This document shows, one piece after another, positions 25,844 through 34,295 of a DNA stretch of 64,000 nucleotides. This stretch comes from Bradyrhizobium yuanmingense (GTDB lineage: Bacteria > Pseudomonadota > Alphaproteobacteria > Rhizobiales > Xanthobacteraceae). The DNA is taken from assembly GCF_029167105.1 (NCBI RefSeq), contig NZ_JARFML010000028.1:1-64000 (forward strand), read 5' to 3'. The notes beneath the pieces were generated by a model that was not told the DNA's origin, ran no database searches, and saw only the letters and a program-made list of their open reading frames with translations. The stretch's first letter is position 1, and the number at the start of each line of letters is the position of its first letter. The position numbers and the translations under genes are program-made.

Positions 25844-27895
25844 TCATCCCGGCTGAGGATGGAAATACTCGAAAATCCGGCGCGCACTCTCGGCGCTCAC
25901 CCCCGGAACCTTGCCGAGATCGGCGATCGAGGCCCGCTCGATCTCCTTCAGAGTTCCGAAATGGTGCAGCAAGGCACGTTTGCGTGACGGGCCGATGCCC
26001 GGAATCTCCTGCAAACCGGCCTCGCGGATGTCCTTCTTGCGCAGCTTGCGGTGCGAGCCGATGACAAAGCGGTGGGCTTCGTCGCGCAGGCGCTGGATGA
26101 AATAGAGCACGGGATCACGCGGCTCCAGCTTGATCGCCTCGCGCTCCGGCATGAACAGGGTCTCGCGGCCGGCATCCCGGTCCGGTCCCTTGGCGACTGA
26201 CATCAGCGACACCTGGGTCAGGCCGAGATTGGCGAAGATCTCGCGCACGGCGTTGAGCTGGCCCCGCCCGCCGTCGATGATCACGAGGTCGGGCCATTGC
26301 GGGAAATCGTCGTCCTTGGCGGCGGCGTCCTCGGGCGGATTGATCAGGCGCTTGAAACGACGCGCCAGCACTTCGCGCATCATGGCGAAGTCGTCGCCGG
26401 GCGTGATCCCTTCCGACTTGATGTTGAACTTGCGGTACTGGTTCTTCACGAATCCATCGGGGCCCGCGACGATCATGGCGCCGACCGCGTTGGTGCCCTG
26501 GATGTGGCTGTTGTCGTAGACCTCGATGCGCTTGGGCACGTGCGGCAGGCTCAGCGTCGCGGCCATGGCCTCGAGCAGCCGGCTTTGCGTCGCGGTGTCC
26601 GCGAGCTTGCGGCCGAGCGCCTCGCGCGCATTGGTCAGCGCGTGGGTGACCAGCTCCTTCTTCTCGCCGCGCTTGGGCGCGGTGACCTCGACCTTGTGGC
26701 CAGCCTTGATCGATAGCGCGTTGGCGAGCAGCTCGCTCTCCTCGATATCGTGCGAGAGCAGGATGTTCCTCGGCGGCGGCTTGTCGTCGTAGAACTGCGC
26801 CAGGAAGGACCCCAGCACCTCCTCCGGCGTAAAGCTCTTCTCCGCGCGCGGAAAATAGGCGCGGTTGCCCCAGTTCTGTCCGGTGCGGAAGAAGAACACC
26901 TCGACGCAGGAGAAGCCGCCCTCCTGGTGGATGGCGAACACGTCGGCTTCCTCCACCGTGCGCGGATTGATGCCCTGCTGCGACTGGATCGCCGACAGCG
27001 CGGCAAGGCGGTCGCGGTACAGTGCGGCGCGCTCGAATTCCAGCTCGTTCGAGGCCTTCTCCATCTCGCCGGCGAGCTCCTGCTTCACCGCATGGCTCTT
27101 GCCGGAGAGGAAGTCGCTGGCCTCGCGCACCAGCGTCGAATAGCCGCCGAAATCGATCTCCCGGGTGCAGGGTCCGGCGCAGCGGCGGATCTGGTGGAGC
27201 AGGCAGGGCCGGGTGCGGCTCTCGAAGAAGGAATCGGTGCAGGAGCGGATCAAGAACGCGCGCTGCAGCGCCGTGATGGTGCGGTTGACCGCGCCGGCGG
27301 AGGCAAACGGGCCGAAATAGCGCCCGGGCCGGGTCTGCGCACCGCGATGTTTCAGGATCTGCGGCGCCCAATGGTCGCCGGTGATCAGGATGTAGGGGAA
27401 CGACTTGTCGTCGCGAAGCTGCACGTTGAAGCGCGGCCGCAGCTGCTTGATCAGGTTGGCTTCCAGCAGCAGCGCCTCGGTCTCGGTCGTGGTCGAGACG
27501 ATCTCCACCGTGACGGTCGCCGCGATCATGCGCAGAATGCGGGCCGGCAGCGGCGCGCTCTGGCGCGCATAACTGGACAGGCGCTTTTTGACGTTCTTGG
27601 CCTTGCCGACATAGAGCACGTCGGCGTTCGCATTGAGCATGCGATAGACGCCAGGCGAGGTCGGTGCGAGGCGGACCGCGCGCTCGATCGCCTCGTGACC
27701 GGTCGCGAGCGGGCCTTCGCCGACGGCGCCGCTCTCTTCCAGGATGTCCGGCAGCAGGGCATCGTCCTCGTCGTCGCCGCCTGCCGCCGCGGGATCGACG
27801 TCCGGCCCGGCCAGCCGCTCGGGCGGGGCGTCGCTCGCAGCAGCCGGCGACTTGCGCGCGCGGTCGTCCGGATTGTCGGAGGAATCGTGAACCAT
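25844..27895 (-). CDS. uvrC: Excinuclease ABC subunit C
   Basis: This 683-residue protein makes both incisions in nucleotide excision repair. After an acidic Pro/Ala-rich N-terminal extension of about 75 residues comes the GIY-YIG nuclease (GVYRMLNANADVLYVGKAKN), the UVR UvrB-binding motif, an RNase H-like nuclease (IIDGGRGQLNAV), and a C-terminal helix-hairpin-helix (LQEIPGIGPSRKRALL). Its partner uvrB is at 57.6-60.5 kb. pgsA follows after 97 bases on the same strand. Confidence 0.96.
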   Translation of the reverse strand: MVHDSSDNPDDRARKSPAAASDAPPERLAGPDVDPAAAGGDDEDDALLPDILEESGAVGEGPLATGHEAIERAVRLAPTSPGVYRMLNANADVLYVGKAKNVKKRLSSYARQSAPLPARILRMIAATVTVEIVSTTTETEALLLEANLIKQLRPRFNVQLRDDKSFPYILITGDHWAPQILKHRGAQTRPGRYFGPFASAGAVNRTITALQRAFLIRSCTDSFFESRTRPCLLHQIRRCAGPCTREIDFGGYSTLVREASDFLSGKSHAVKQELAGEMEKASNELEFERAALYRDRLAALSAIQSQQGINPRTVEEADVFAIHQEGGFSCVEVFFFRTGQNWGNRAYFPRAEKSFTPEEVLGSFLAQFYDDKPPPRNILLSHDIEESELLANALSIKAGHKVEVTAPKRGEKKELVTHALTNAREALGRKLADTATQSRLLEAMAATLSLPHVPKRIEVYDNSHIQGTNAVGAMIVAGPDGFVKNQYRKFNIKSEGITPGDDFAMMREVLARRFKRLINPPEDAAAKDDDFPQWPDLVIIDGGRGQLNAVREIFANLGLTQVSLMSVAKGPDRDAGRETLFMPEREAIKLEPRDPVLYFIQRLRDEAHRFVIGSHRKLRKKDIREAGLQEIPGIGPSRKRALLHHFGTLKEIERASIADLGKVPGVSAESARRIFEYFHPQPG

Positions 27896-27990
27896 GGGGC
27901 GAATTTAGGCGCTGGGGATGCCGATTTGAAGTTCCGGCCATGCGGCACGCACGGATGGCGGCCAGTTCCCGGTAACGCTTCCTTAAGTTT

Positions 27991-28017
27991 GTTAAGCGGG
28001 CGGTAACCCGACTTAAC
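27991..28017. promoter_or_regulatory. Dyad upstream of the porin gene
   Basis: GTTAAGCGGG and CCCGACTTAAC pair with one bulged base around CGGTAA. The surrounding 60 bases are unusually AT-rich for this genome and contain several TTAA motifs. The dyad lies in the divergent gap between uvrC and the porin gene, so it may be an operator. The assignment rests on shape and position only. Confidence 0.35.
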
Positions 28018-28142
28018 AGCCCTTTAACTTAAAACTCTCGATAAATCCTACACGAAAAGCTCTTGGTTCCCTAACCATCCGGTTTTGCTCGCGCGGCGGC
28101 GCGGGCATCGCTCGGGTTGCGATAGTTGCGTTGGAGTGAGTG

Positions 28143-28766
28143 ATGAAGAGGCTCGTTGTGGGCGCAGCCGCGTTGGTTGCTGCTGGCTGGACAGCTTCGG
28201 CAGAGGCCGCCGATCTCAGTTACGGGCAGCGTGCGCCCTACACCGTCAATCAGCCGCTCAATGCCTACAGCTGGGCGGGTCCCTATCTCGGCGGCAACAT
28301 CGGCTATCAATGGGGCTCGGTCGACAACAACCCCACCAAGCCGTCCGGCTTCGTCGGCGGTGTGCAGGCCGGCTACAATTTCCAGAACGGCCCGTGGGTG
28401 TTCGGCGTCGAGGGCGACATCCAGGCCGCCGGCGCCGACGACACGTTCGCGCCGTGGAAGTTCTCAAATCCGTGGTTCGGCACCCTGCGCGGCCGCGCCG
28501 GCTATACGTTCAACAACGTGTTGTTCTACGGCACCGCCGGCCTCGCCTTCGGCGAGCTGCGGGCGCAGACCTTCGGCTGGACGGAGTCGCACACCAGTGC
28601 CGGCTGGACCATCGGTGCCGGTGCGGAAGTCGGCCTCGCACCGAACTGGAGCGCCAAGCTCGAATATCTCTACATCGATCTGTCGACCAGCCAGTTCGCA
28701 ATTACAGGCGTGTCAAACGGCTATAGCGCCAGCGTTGTCCGCGCAGGCGTGAACTATCACTTCTGA
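28143..28766 (+). CDS. Outer-membrane beta-barrel protein, Omp25/Omp31-like
   Basis: This 207-residue porin-like protein has a signal peptide (MKRLVVGAAALVAAGWTASA, cleavage after AEAA) and an eight-stranded barrel of the OmpA/Omp25 type: SWAGPYLGGNIGYQWG, GVQAGYNFQNGPWVFGVEGD, RGRAGYTFNNVLFYGTAGLA, KLEYLYIDL, with the terminal Phe (GVNYHF) needed for barrel assembly. Barrels like this are abundant surface proteins in rhizobia. An overlapping GTG lies one codon upstream, but the ATG at 28143 follows GGAGTGAG. A strong terminator follows. Confidence 0.92.
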   Translation: MKRLVVGAAALVAAGWTASAEAADLSYGQRAPYTVNQPLNAYSWAGPYLGGNIGYQWGSVDNNPTKPSGFVGGVQAGYNFQNGPWVFGVEGDIQAAGADDTFAPWKFSNPWFGTLRGRAGYTFNNVLFYGTAGLAFGELRAQTFGWTESHTSAGWTIGAGAEVGLAPNWSAKLEYLYIDLSTSQFAITGVSNGYSASVVRAGVNYHF

Positions 28767-28796
28767 CATCCAAAGAAGAAAATACCGGACGAGCCT

Positions 28797-28825
28797 CCCG
28801 GCCGCTCGCGGCCGGGATTTTCTTT
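28797..28825 (+). terminator. Rho-independent terminator after the porin gene
   Basis: A perfect eight-base GC stem (28797-28804 with 28809-28816) with a CTCG loop is followed by ATTTTCTTT. It ends 30 bases past the porin stop and just before the end of the converging cold-shock gene. Confidence 0.85.
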
Positions 28826-28836
28826 CGCCAGGCTCG

Positions 28837-29052
28837 CTAGGAGAGGATCACCAGATTGACCGCCTTCGGTCCCTTCCCCTTCTTGTCCGGTTCGACTTCG
28901 AAAGTAATACGCTGTCCTTCGGCAAGGTCCTTCAGTCCCGCCCGCTCCACAGCGGTGATGTGAACGAAGACATCGCGACCTCCGTCGTCAGGCTTGATGA
29001 AGCCGTAGCCGCGCTCGCCGTTGAAGAACTTGACCGTTCCCGTCATGGCCAT
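28837..29052 (-). CDS. Cold-shock domain protein, CspA family
   Basis: This 71-residue single-domain nucleic acid chaperone has both RNA-binding motifs: GTVKFFNGERGYGFIKPDDG (RNP1) and DVFVHITAVERAG (RNP2). The ATG at 29052 is chosen because the family starts MAMTGTVKFF and a GGGGGAG site sits upstream; the open frame runs on to 29232 but those residues are not Csp-like. The 300 bases upstream to rlmJ hold its leader and a tandem repeat. Several Csp paralogues are usual in such genomes. Confidence 0.93.
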   Translation of the reverse strand: MAMTGTVKFFNGERGYGFIKPDDGGRDVFVHITAVERAGLKDLAEGQRITFEVEPDKKGKGPKAVNLVILS

Positions 29053-29309
29053 CGGGAAACTCCCCCTCATTGCTCCTCCGCCGCGACGCAGACTCACGTC
29101 GCGACATGACCGGGCCTTACGGAGCCCGGGAGCTGGCCATCCTTGGACGGACCTGATCGGTCCGGCGGGATCTTTCTTAGGGCCTTCACTCCGCCGCAAC
29201 CATTCGCGGAAGCGGAACGTAAAGCCAGTCACGGAAATAGCATAATACGGTTCTTTGCAGATTGACTACCGGTCCTGCATATTTTTCCCAAGAATGCCGG
29301 AGTGTTACG

Positions 29310-29369
29310 GCTTGGCGTCAATGCTTGGCGTCAAGGCTTGGCATTAAGGCTTGGCATCAAGGCTTGGGC
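29310..29369. repeat. 13-base tandem repeat at the 3' end of rlmJ
   Basis: Four full units of about 13 bases begin GCTTGGC (at 29310, 29323, 29336 and 29349), and a partial fifth starts at 29362. They differ by one or two bases. The rlmJ stop codon (29357-29359) lies inside the fourth unit, so the array spans the end of the gene. It looks like a slippage tract and has no CRISPR character. Confidence 0.88.
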
Positions 29370-30217
29370 ACCTCCAGTCGGAATCTGGCAGCACCGCCCT
29401 GGCCGAGCGGTATTTCCAGCTCTGGCAGAATGGTCTTGAGCTCGCCGTGTAGCGTGTAGGGCGGGTTGACGATCAGCAGTCCGGTGGAGGTGAGGGCGGC
29501 GCTGTCGGCTTGCGGCGCGACGCTGAATTCGAGGCGCAGGCATTTTCCGGGCGGCTTTGCTGCAGCTGCGAGCCGCGCCACGGTTTGCGCCAGCGTGTCG
29601 GTGGCCCGCCGGTTCTTGGCGGGATACCAGATTACGTAGATACCGGTCGGCCATTTCGCGAACGCCGCCGCGAAGGCTTCGCCGAGCCGCTCGAACTCGT
29701 CCCTGGCCTCGAAGGGCGGATCGATCAGCACGAGGCCACGCCGCTCCTTCGGCGGCACGAAGGCCGGCATTGCCACCCAGCCGTCGAGATCGACCACGCG
29801 GGCCTGCTCGTCGCGGCGCAGCGCATCGATCAGCGCTTTCCGTGCCTTCGGCTCGAGCTCGCAGGCGACGAGCCGGTCCTGCGGCCTGAGCAGGCCGCGC
29901 GCGATCAACGGCGAACCTGGATAGGCCTTGAGCTCCCCCTTCGGATTGAAGGCGCGGACGATGTCGAGATAGGGCTTCGTCAGCGCTGCGCTCTCATTGG
30001 ACAGGCGCGCCTGCAGCAGCCGCGCGATGCCGGTCAGCCATTCGCCGCCGCGGCGCGCCTCGTCGCTGTCGAGATCGTAGAGGCCGGCGCCGGCATGGGT
30101 GTCGATGACGCGGAACGCTGCCGGCTTGTCCTGCAGATAAGTGAGGATGCGCGCCAGCACGATGTGCTTGATGACATCGGCGAAGCTGCCGGCGTGGAAG
30201 GCGTGGCGGTAGTTCAT
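29357..30217 (-). CDS. rlmJ: 23S rRNA (adenine2030-N6)-methyltransferase
   Basis: This 286-residue SAM enzyme modifies A2030 of 23S rRNA. The start MNYRHAFHAGSFADVIKHIV is diagnostic of RlmJ, and VLIDPPFEARDEF is the catalytic DPPF region. Length is close to the E. coli enzyme (280). The stop codon lies in a 13-base tandem repeat, so the extreme C-terminus may vary among relatives. Upstream is a palindromic element. Confidence 0.94.
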   Translation of the reverse strand: MNYRHAFHAGSFADVIKHIVLARILTYLQDKPAAFRVIDTHAGAGLYDLDSDEARRGGEWLTGIARLLQARLSNESAALTKPYLDIVRAFNPKGELKAYPGSPLIARGLLRPQDRLVACELEPKARKALIDALRRDEQARVVDLDGWVAMPAFVPPKERRGLVLIDPPFEARDEFERLGEAFAAAFAKWPTGIYVIWYPAKNRRATDTLAQTVARLAAAAKPPGKCLRLEFSVAPQADSAALTSTGLLIVNPPYTLHGELKTILPELEIPLGQGGAARFRLEVPKP

Positions 30218-30255
30218 GGCGGAGAGTTACGACATCGCGCGATGAAAGTAACTCC

Positions 30256-30360
30256 CGTCATTCCGGGGCGGTGCGCAGCACCGAACCCGGAATCCATTTC
30301 GCTGCGGACTATGTGGGTCGATAGATTCCGGGTTCGCGCTTTGCGCGCCCCGGAATGACG
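30256..30360. repeat. Intergenic palindrome, family D (cattccgggg type)
   Basis: The ends are CGTCATTCCGGGG and CCCCGGAATGACG, with a second inner pair around AACCCGGAATC and GATTCCGGGTT. Related copies lie at 42908-43011, 44854-44898 (short) and 48122-48206, and remnants at 39541-39579 and 57488-57556. This one sits between rlmJ and the RNase T2 gene, both on the minus strand. Confidence 0.88.
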
Positions 30361-30375
30361 ATCTGAGACCTCGGC

Positions 30376-31068
30376 CTACCCGCCCCTGATTGGCGGCATC
30401 GTCACCTGATCGCGGCGGCAGGCGCGGCGCTCGATCTCGTCGCAGGCGCGGAATTGCAGGTCCTTGCTGAGGCAGATGCGGACCTCGGACAGCCGTGTCC
30501 GGTTGCAGGTGACCGAGACGGCGGCATTGCTGAGACCCGGATTGGCCTTGACGAAGGCCTCCTCGACCTCCGCCGGCGCGACGGTCTTGGCCTGCGCCAG
30601 ATCGAGATATTCGGGCGGGATCTTGATCGCAGCGCGCGCCTTGCGGATCATCTCGAAATAGCCGCGCCCCTCCAGCCCGGAGCAGGTGCCGTGCTTGTCC
30701 CATTCGTTGAAGATCAGGCCCGGCGCCGGCATCAAATCGAGCATCGAGGAGACGATGTTGCGGTTCAGCCGCGGCGCCGGGCGCTGGCAATACTCCGGAA
30801 AACCGTTCTCGTATTGCGGCCACAGCCCATGCACCACGAAGGCGTAGGGCCGTCCGCCGCATTGCATCTGGGACCGGCCGCCCCGTTCGGCTGCTTCCTC
30901 GCAGAACGAGGGCGACCACGACAGCGCCAGCACATAGAAATCGAACTCGCCGGGTGCGTTCTGCCGCTTGTCCTGCGCCTTTGCACCGTCCGCGAGGGTG
31001 GCCAACCCCGCAGCAAGGGTCAGTGAGATCATCAGGCGGGACAACGAACGCAATCTGGAGTGAAACAT
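30376..31068 (-). CDS. Secreted ribonuclease, RNase T2 family
   Basis: This 230-residue exported enzyme carries both conserved active-site segments of the RNase T2 family: FVVHGLWPQ (His80) and EWDKHGTC (Glu122, Lys125, His126). A signal peptide ends near GAKAQ. It should cut RNA in the periplasm through 2',3'-cyclic intermediates, as E. coli RNase I does. The ATG at 31068 follows GAGGGG; an in-frame TTG lies five codons upstream. The next gene upstream is another small exported protein. Confidence 0.93.
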   Translation of the reverse strand: MFHSRLRSLSRLMISLTLAAGLATLADGAKAQDKRQNAPGEFDFYVLALSWSPSFCEEAAERGGRSQMQCGGRPYAFVVHGLWPQYENGFPEYCQRPAPRLNRNIVSSMLDLMPAPGLIFNEWDKHGTCSGLEGRGYFEMIRKARAAIKIPPEYLDLAQAKTVAPAEVEEAFVKANPGLSNAAVSVTCNRTRLSEVRICLSKDLQFRACDEIERRACRRDQVTMPPIRGG

Positions 31069-31187
31069 GACGACGCCCCTCAACTAGACTGTGCATACAG
31101 CCTAGCAGGCAATGGGAACATTTCAAGAACAAAATGGGGGCGGCAGTCGTCGGCTGGCTGATCAGCCCGGATCAGCCGTCGTTGGGA

Positions 31188-31649
31188 TCAGGGCTTCGCG
31201 GCGCGGCAGGCCGGATTGTAGGCCCAGTTGCGATCCACCCCGACGACGCACCATTCGACACCGTTGCCGTAGGAGGCAAAGCCGCCATCCTCGATGATCG
31301 AGAAATGCACCTTGCGCGCCTTGCCGTCATTGAGCATGGCCTCACCCGTGCAATAGCGGCGCGGAATGTTGTCAGACTGCCAGGGCCGGAACGCGGTCTC
31401 GCGAACGGCGGAGAAACCGGTGATCTGCAACGAAGAATTCCAGAACGTGTATTCCTTTTCGGCGAACTCGTGCACGATCCTCGGCAGAGCCCAGTCGCAA
31501 GGGGCGACGGCACCGTCATAGCGCGGCCCGCTCAGCCAGAAATTCAGCTCCAGCGGATTGGCGGCCCTGGCCTCGCCGAGCGACAGCGCTCCCAACATGA
31601 GGCCGAGCACGGCGGCAAAGCGGAGCGATTTCTGGGAGGGGGCGGGCAT
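31188..31649 (-). CDS. Exported hypothetical protein
   Basis: I do not recognise this 153-residue protein. It has a signal peptide (cleavage near GEARAANP) and a compact domain rich in Trp and aromatic residues, with four Cys that could form disulfides (PCDWALPRI, YCTGEAM, EWCVVGVD, NPACRAAKP). That fits a small folded periplasmic protein. It is 120 bases upstream of the RNase T2 gene on the same strand. The ATG at 31649 is chosen over a TTG two codons earlier. Confidence 0.75.
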   Translation of the reverse strand: MPAPSQKSLRFAAVLGLMLGALSLGEARAANPLELNFWLSGPRYDGAVAPCDWALPRIVHEFAEKEYTFWNSSLQITGFSAVRETAFRPWQSDNIPRRYCTGEAMLNDGKARKVHFSIIEDGGFASYGNGVEWCVVGVDRNWAYNPACRAAKP

Positions 31650-31834
31650 GGTCAATCCGGACAGCTAAGGTCTTGCGAAGGTCCGGACGGTGCCGCGAAG
31701 GTTGGGGGAGGTCAAGTGCAGCGCGGCAACACTTCGCCAGGACTTGACCAGGATGTCGCGGCCAACAGGGGTTCGGTTCTTTTCACGTCCGTCCCGGCAC
31801 CGTAAACTGGCGCCAGCCAATTGGAGTAACGGGA

Positions 31835-32140
31835 ATGCGAATCATTGCGGCCGCGGGTCTTCTTGCCAGCCTGATTGTCTCGGGCATGGCGAGCCAGTCG
31901 GCGCGCGCCGACATCTTTTCTCTGGTGCCGCCGTTCAAGGGCAACGACACCGGGGGCATCATCGCCTATTCGATGGCGACCCAGGTCGATGCGCGTCAGG
32001 TCGCCGTCGATCACTGCGCCCGCTACGGCAAGGTCGCGAAATTCCTCGGCGTGCAGGGCTATGAGGGCGGCTACATCTCGTTCTCCTGCCGCTGGGTGCC
32101 CTATGGCGCCGCCGACCGGCCGATCCGCACGCTGTACTGA
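31835..32140 (+). CDS. Small exported hypothetical protein
   Basis: I do not recognise this 101-residue protein. It has a signal peptide (MRIIAAAGLLASLIVSGMAS, cleavage after ARA), then a short domain with two Cys (VDHCARYGK, SFSCRWVPYG). GGAGTAACGG lies 5' of the ATG. It is probably periplasmic. The next gene, for a DUF3617 protein, starts 45 bases on, and the two may form an operon of small exported proteins. Confidence 0.72.
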   Translation: MRIIAAAGLLASLIVSGMASQSARADIFSLVPPFKGNDTGGIIAYSMATQVDARQVAVDHCARYGKVAKFLGVQGYEGGYISFSCRWVPYGAADRPIRTLY

Positions 32141-32185
32141 GGCGTTGTCGCAAGGCCGCACCTGTCTCAGCCGGGAGCTTCCCTC

Positions 32186-32716
32186 ATGACGCGCAAGCCC
32201 GCTTTGCTCGGCTCGATGCTTTGCCTCGCGTTGTCGGCAGGCGGCGCCGGCGCCGACGAACTGCCGCTGCGCAAGGCCGGTCTTTGGGAGATGAAGCTGG
32301 TCACATCAGGCTCGCCCGTGCCCGAGATGACCATGCAGCACTGCACCGACGAGACCGTCGACAAGGAGATGAGCAACAACGTCTCCCCGATGGCCAAGCA
32401 GATCTGCGCCAAGCAGGAGATCAAGAAGACCGCGACCGGCTATGTCAGCGATTCCGAGTGCAGCGTCGCCGGCGTCAGCACGACCTCGCATGCCGAGATC
32501 ACCGGCGATTTCAACTCGGCCTATACGGTGAAGACCACTTCAACCGCAAAAGGCGGCGTTGCCGGCACGGCGGGGCGCGACAGCACCACGACGCTGCAAG
32601 CCAAGTGGCTGGGGGCCTGCAAGCCGGATCAGAAGCCCGGCGACATCGTCATGCCCGGCGGCTTCAAGATGAACACGCGCGACATGGACAAGCTGAAGGC
32701 GCTGCTGCCGAAGTAG
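32186..32716 (+). CDS. DUF3617-family exported protein
   Basis: This 176-residue protein has a signal peptide (cleavage near GGAGADELP) and the DUF3617 pattern: KAGLWEMKLVTSG near the start, a CTDETVDKEM block, and STTTLQAKWLGACKPDQKPGD near the end. The family is exported, often found in proteobacteria, and has no known function. It lies just downstream of a small exported protein. A composite palindrome follows. Confidence 0.83.
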   Translation: MTRKPALLGSMLCLALSAGGAGADELPLRKAGLWEMKLVTSGSPVPEMTMQHCTDETVDKEMSNNVSPMAKQICAKQEIKKTATGYVSDSECSVAGVSTTSHAEITGDFNSAYTVKTTSTAKGGVAGTAGRDSTTTLQAKWLGACKPDQKPGDIVMPGGFKMNTRDMDKLKALLPK

Positions 32717-32742
32717 GTGTGGTGGCCGCGCGGCCGGTGCGC

Positions 32743-32874
32743 TCCCTCGCCCCGTTCTTACGGGGAGAGGGTTGGGGTGAGGGGCTCTCTCACACGTGAG
32801 ATCGATGAGAGATCTGTACCCCCTCACCCGGATCGCAAGAGCGATCCGACCTCTCCCCGCAAGCGGGGAGAGGT
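32743..32874. repeat. Composite intergenic palindrome, family E (ctctccccgc type)
   Basis: This element of about 130 bases has GCCCCGTTCTTACGGGG at one end and CTCTCCCCGCAAGCGGGGAG at the other, with GGATCGC and GCGATCC inside. Two more copies in the opposite orientation lie at 52524-52660 and 53250-53384. It separates the converging DUF3617 and histidine kinase genes. Confidence 0.85.
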
Positions 32875-32886
32875 GGAGTAAGCCAC

Positions 32887-34275
32887 CTACACCGGTATCC
32901 GCACACTCGCCCTCAATCCCCCCATCGGGCTGTCACCGAGCGTGATGTCGCCGCCGTGCGAGCGGGCGATGTCGCGGGCGATCGCGAGCCCCAGGCCGGT
33001 GCCGCCTTCGTCCTGGTTGCGGGCGTTGTCCAGCCGCAGGAACGGCTTGAACACCTCTTCGCGCAAGTGGGCGGGAATGCCCGGGCCGTCGTCATCGACG
33101 GTGACGGTCAAATAACGGTGATCGCGCTGGCCGGTGATGGCGATGTTCTTGCCGTAGCGCGCTGCGTTGGTGACGAGGTTGGCGAGGCAGCGCTTGAACG
33201 AGGCAGGCTTCACCGTCACCACGGGCAGGCCGTTGAACGCGACGGTCGCGGTATGGCCGTGGCGCTCGGCATCGCTGCGCAGCTCCTCGAGTGCCTGCGC
33301 CATGTCGGTCGGCTGCGACTGCTCGCCGGAATCGCCGCGGGCAAAAGCAAGGTAATCCTCCAGCATCATCGACATCTCGTCGACGTCCTTGCGCATGCCC
33401 TCGAGTTCGGGACTGTCGCCGATCAGTGCGAGCTCGAGCTTGAAGCGGGTCAGGATGGTGCGCAGATCGTGGCTGACGCCGGCGAGCATCGCGGTGCGCT
33501 GCTCCATCGTGCGCTCGATGCGCGACTTCATCTCCAGGAAGGCGACCGCCGCGCGCCGCACCTCGCGCGCGCCGCGCGGGCGGAAATTCGGCGCCTCGCG
33601 GCCCTTGCCGAAGCTCTCGGCGGCATCGGCAAGGCGCAGGATCGGCTTGATCTGGTTGCGCAGAAACAGCACCGCGACGATCAACAGGATCGAGGACGTA
33701 CCGACCATCCAGAACAGGAAGATCTCCGAGTTCGAGGCATAGGCGGCGCTGCGCTGCGCGAACACGCGCATCACCGCATCGTCGAGCTGGATGCGGATCT
33801 CGACCAGGTTGGAGCGGCCGACCGTGTCGATCCAGAACGAGCGGCCGATCTGGCGGCCGAGCTGCACCGACAGCGTCTGGTCGAGCAGCGAGAAGAATGG
33901 TTTTGGTCCCGGCGGTGGCATGTCGCCGGCGGGCAGGAAATCGACCACGAGGCCGAGCCGCTGCTGCGCGATGCGGCGGATCTCGTTGCGGTCCTTGTCC
34001 TGCGGATAGCCCTTGTAGACGTCGATGAGTGCGGCGATGTCCTGCACCACCGCGGCCGACAGGCGGCGCGTCACCGTGTTCCAGTGCCGCTCCATGAACA
34101 CGAAGGCGACGACCGATTGCAGGATCACCATCGGCACGATCATGATGAGGAGCGCGCGGGCGTAGAGGCCGGTCGGCATCCAGCCCTTGAACGCGTTGCC
34201 CATCCAGCCGTTCGCGGCCGAGACGCGGCCGGCGGCGCTCTTCAGCAGCGTCAGGCCGGTATCGATCGTGCTCAT
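32887..34275 (-). CDS. Membrane sensor histidine kinase, EnvZ-like
   Basis: This 462-residue kinase has two membrane helices (about 40-60 and 185-206) enclosing a periplasmic sensor of about 125 residues, then HAMP (206-258), the phospho-acceptor His269 in GVSHDLRTILTR, and a HATPase domain with NAARYG, DDDGPGIP and GGTGLGLAI. In the H-box the usual Pro after HDLRT is Ile. It starts 20 bases after the stop of the OmpR-type regulator and is its expected partner. The stimulus is unknown. Confidence 0.92.
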   Translation of the reverse strand: MSTIDTGLTLLKSAAGRVSAANGWMGNAFKGWMPTGLYARALLIMIVPMVILQSVVAFVFMERHWNTVTRRLSAAVVQDIAALIDVYKGYPQDKDRNEIRRIAQQRLGLVVDFLPAGDMPPPGPKPFFSLLDQTLSVQLGRQIGRSFWIDTVGRSNLVEIRIQLDDAVMRVFAQRSAAYASNSEIFLFWMVGTSSILLIVAVLFLRNQIKPILRLADAAESFGKGREAPNFRPRGAREVRRAAVAFLEMKSRIERTMEQRTAMLAGVSHDLRTILTRFKLELALIGDSPELEGMRKDVDEMSMMLEDYLAFARGDSGEQSQPTDMAQALEELRSDAERHGHTATVAFNGLPVVTVKPASFKRCLANLVTNAARYGKNIAITGQRDHRYLTVTVDDDGPGIPAHLREEVFKPFLRLDNARNQDEGGTGLGLAIARDIARSHGGDITLGDSPMGGLRASVRIPV

Positions 34276-34295
34276 CTGGCGCGTTTCACTGCGGT

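Noticed and set aside
29310..29369. Possible CRISPR-like repeats
   Set aside because: The units are adjacent without spacers and only 13 bases long; no cas genes are near.
30376..31068. RNase T2 as a secreted toxin with an immunity gene
   Set aside because: It has no toxin delivery domain, and neighbouring genes do not resemble an immunity protein. A periplasmic scavenging enzyme is simpler.
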